Assembly (NCBI GenBank): GCA_002304445.1
Contig: NEVA01000004.1
Coordinates: 124,001 to 188,000, forward strand
DNA from: Opitutia bacterium Tous-C4FEB
GTDB taxonomy: Bacteria > Verrucomicrobiota > Verrucomicrobiia > Opitutales > Opitutaceae
Reading direction: 5' to 3'
Length of the DNA: 64,000 bases
The notes under the pieces were generated by a model. It saw only the letters and a program-made list of their open reading frames with translations, did not search any database and was not told the DNA's origin. Below are positions 63,128 to 64,000 of this stretch, one piece after another. Both the position numbers and the translations under genes were made by a program. How positions within the stretch are numbered: position 1 is the first letter of the stretch; every line of letters begins with the position of its first letter.

Positions 63128-64000
63128 ATGACCATTTCACTTTTGCGCTCGGGCGGGCTGTTGGCGGTTCTTGCTTTGCTTCCGCTGGGAGCGGCGCCGG
63201 TGATCGGCACCTCGCAGCGATTGCAGAAGATCGTCGATGGCGCGGTGCGGGCGACACTGGCCGAGTTTACCGCCCGTTCGCTGCAGCCGGAGCATCTGGC
63301 AGTCACGTTGGTCGATCTGCGCGACCCGGTCCGGCCGGTACAGGCGAGCGTGCGGGGTGACCTGCAGATTTATCCGGCGAGCGTGATCAAGCTGTTCTAC
63401 TTGGCGGCGGCCCATCGCTGGATGGAGGACGGTCGGCTGGCGGATACGCCGGAGCTGCGCCGCGCGATGCGCGACATGATCGTGGATTCTTCCAATGATG
63501 CTACCCACTACGTGATCGACTTGCTGACGGGCACGACGAGCGGCCCGGAATTGTCGGACGCGGAAATCGCAGGGTGGTTCGATCAACGCGAGGCGGTCTC
63601 CCGGTATTTTTCCGGATTGGGTTACACGAACGTGATCGCGAACAAGAAGCCGTGGGGCGACGGGCCTTACGGACGAGAATCGCAGGCCATCCGGTTGTTT
63701 CAACCGAAGCGCAACATGCTCTCGACCGAAGCGACGGCGCGGCTGTTGGTGGAGATTGCGACCGGGAACTGTGTGACCGGGGCCCGAAGCGCGCAGATGT
63801 TGGAGTTGCTCGCGCGGGACCCGGCGACGAAGGTCGCCGATCCCGACGATCAGGCGAAGTTTACAGGTCCGGCGGTGCCGCCCGGGGCCAAGCTTTGGTC
63901 GAAGGCCGGCTGGACGAGCAAGACCCGGCACGACGGCGTGTTGGTGGAGTTAGCCGATGGCGGCCGCTACGTGCTCGTGACGTTTACGACGGACCACGCC
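63128..64000 (+). CDS. Class A beta-lactamase-fold serine hydrolase (3' end cut by window edge)
   Basis: 291 codons from the ATG at 63128 to the window end with no stop, so the C-terminus is missing. A signal peptide (about 23 residues) is followed by the serine beta-lactamase fold: Ser85-x-x-Lys88 in YPASVIKLFYLAAA, an SND in place of SDN in VDSSNDATHYVID, and KAG (259-261) in WSKAGWTSKT in place of KTG. No clear omega-loop Glu is seen. It could be a divergent beta-lactamase or a peptidoglycan-related hydrolase. 60 nt downstream of rapA. Confidence 0.78.
   Translation, partial: MTISLLRSGGLLAVLALLPLGAAPVIGTSQRLQKIVDGAVRATLAEFTARSLQPEHLAVTLVDLRDPVRPVQASVRGDLQIYPASVIKLFYLAAAHRWMEDGRLADTPELRRAMRDMIVDSSNDATHYVIDLLTGTTSGPELSDAEIAGWFDQREAVSRYFSGLGYTNVIANKKPWGDGPYGRESQAIRLFQPKRNMLSTEATARLLVEIATGNCVTGARSAQMLELLARDPATKVADPDDQAKFTGPAVPPGAKLWSKAGWTSKTRHDGVLVELADGGRYVLVTFTTDHA

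Overview
The window looks like a chromosomal stretch from a high-GC member of the Verrucomicrobiota, most likely the Opitutaceae. This is inferred from the many TonB-dependent receptors whose mature N-termini carry a 'LSPF-V-S-E' TonB box, the Cys-type sulfatases, an mreB/mreC/mreD/PBP2 block, and starts that almost never have a Shine-Dalgarno sequence. No rRNA, tRNA, CRISPR array, IS element or prophage was recognised.

Region 1 (1-18011) is a polysaccharide-utilisation locus. A LacI-type regulator, cut by the left edge, diverges from a run of co-oriented genes: three tandem paralogous TonB receptors, a sulfatase, a fourth receptor, a PL6-like lyase and two iduronate-2-sulfatase-like sulfatases. 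Together they suggest uptake and desulfation of a sulfated, uronic-acid-rich glycan. Dermatan sulfate, ulvan-type and alginate-like substrates all remain possible, and no SusD is present.

Region 2 (18012-27186) is a second plus-strand run: a fifth receptor of another subfamily, a DsbA-like oxidoreductase, a 59-residue membrane peptide, a MauE/DoxX-like redox membrane protein, a dicarboxylate symporter, MatB, a MatC-like carrier and a secreted SGNH hydrolase. Several junctions are ATGA overlaps. It joins a periplasmic thiol-redox module to small-dicarboxylate (malonate?) uptake and activation.

Region 3 (27187-41509) is mostly on the minus strand. It holds small hypothetical genes and a DUF1653 protein, then three groups. 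The first is a secreted trio: an esterase, a DUF1080/3-keto-glycoside hydrolase and a sugar-dehydrogenase-like propeller fused to a cupredoxin. The second is a ribose-type sugar ABC transporter with its terminator. The third is an NMT1/THI5-type ABC transporter next to an amidase.

Region 4 (41510-64000) is mainly housekeeping. It includes a nucleotidyltransferase-GHMP kinase fusion, xanthine-guanine phosphoribosyltransferase, an acetyl-xylan-esterase-like protein, a nucleoside phosphorylase, a beta-hydroxyacid dehydrogenase, PBP2-MreD-MreC-MreB, a lone NuoA, an EIIA/PK_C-like/diadenylate cyclase fusion, L33, Mrp, TolB, SOD, TadA, IF-1, XerD, RapA and a class-A beta-lactamase-fold protein cut by the right edge. 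Several clear intrinsic terminators separate these units.

The most unusual items are the EIIA-PK_C-like-DAC c-di-AMP synthase, the nucleotidyltransferase-GHMP kinase fusion, the cupredoxin-fused dehydrogenase paired with a keto-sugar hydrolase, and the receptor/thiol-redox/dicarboxylate operon with its tiny membrane protein.
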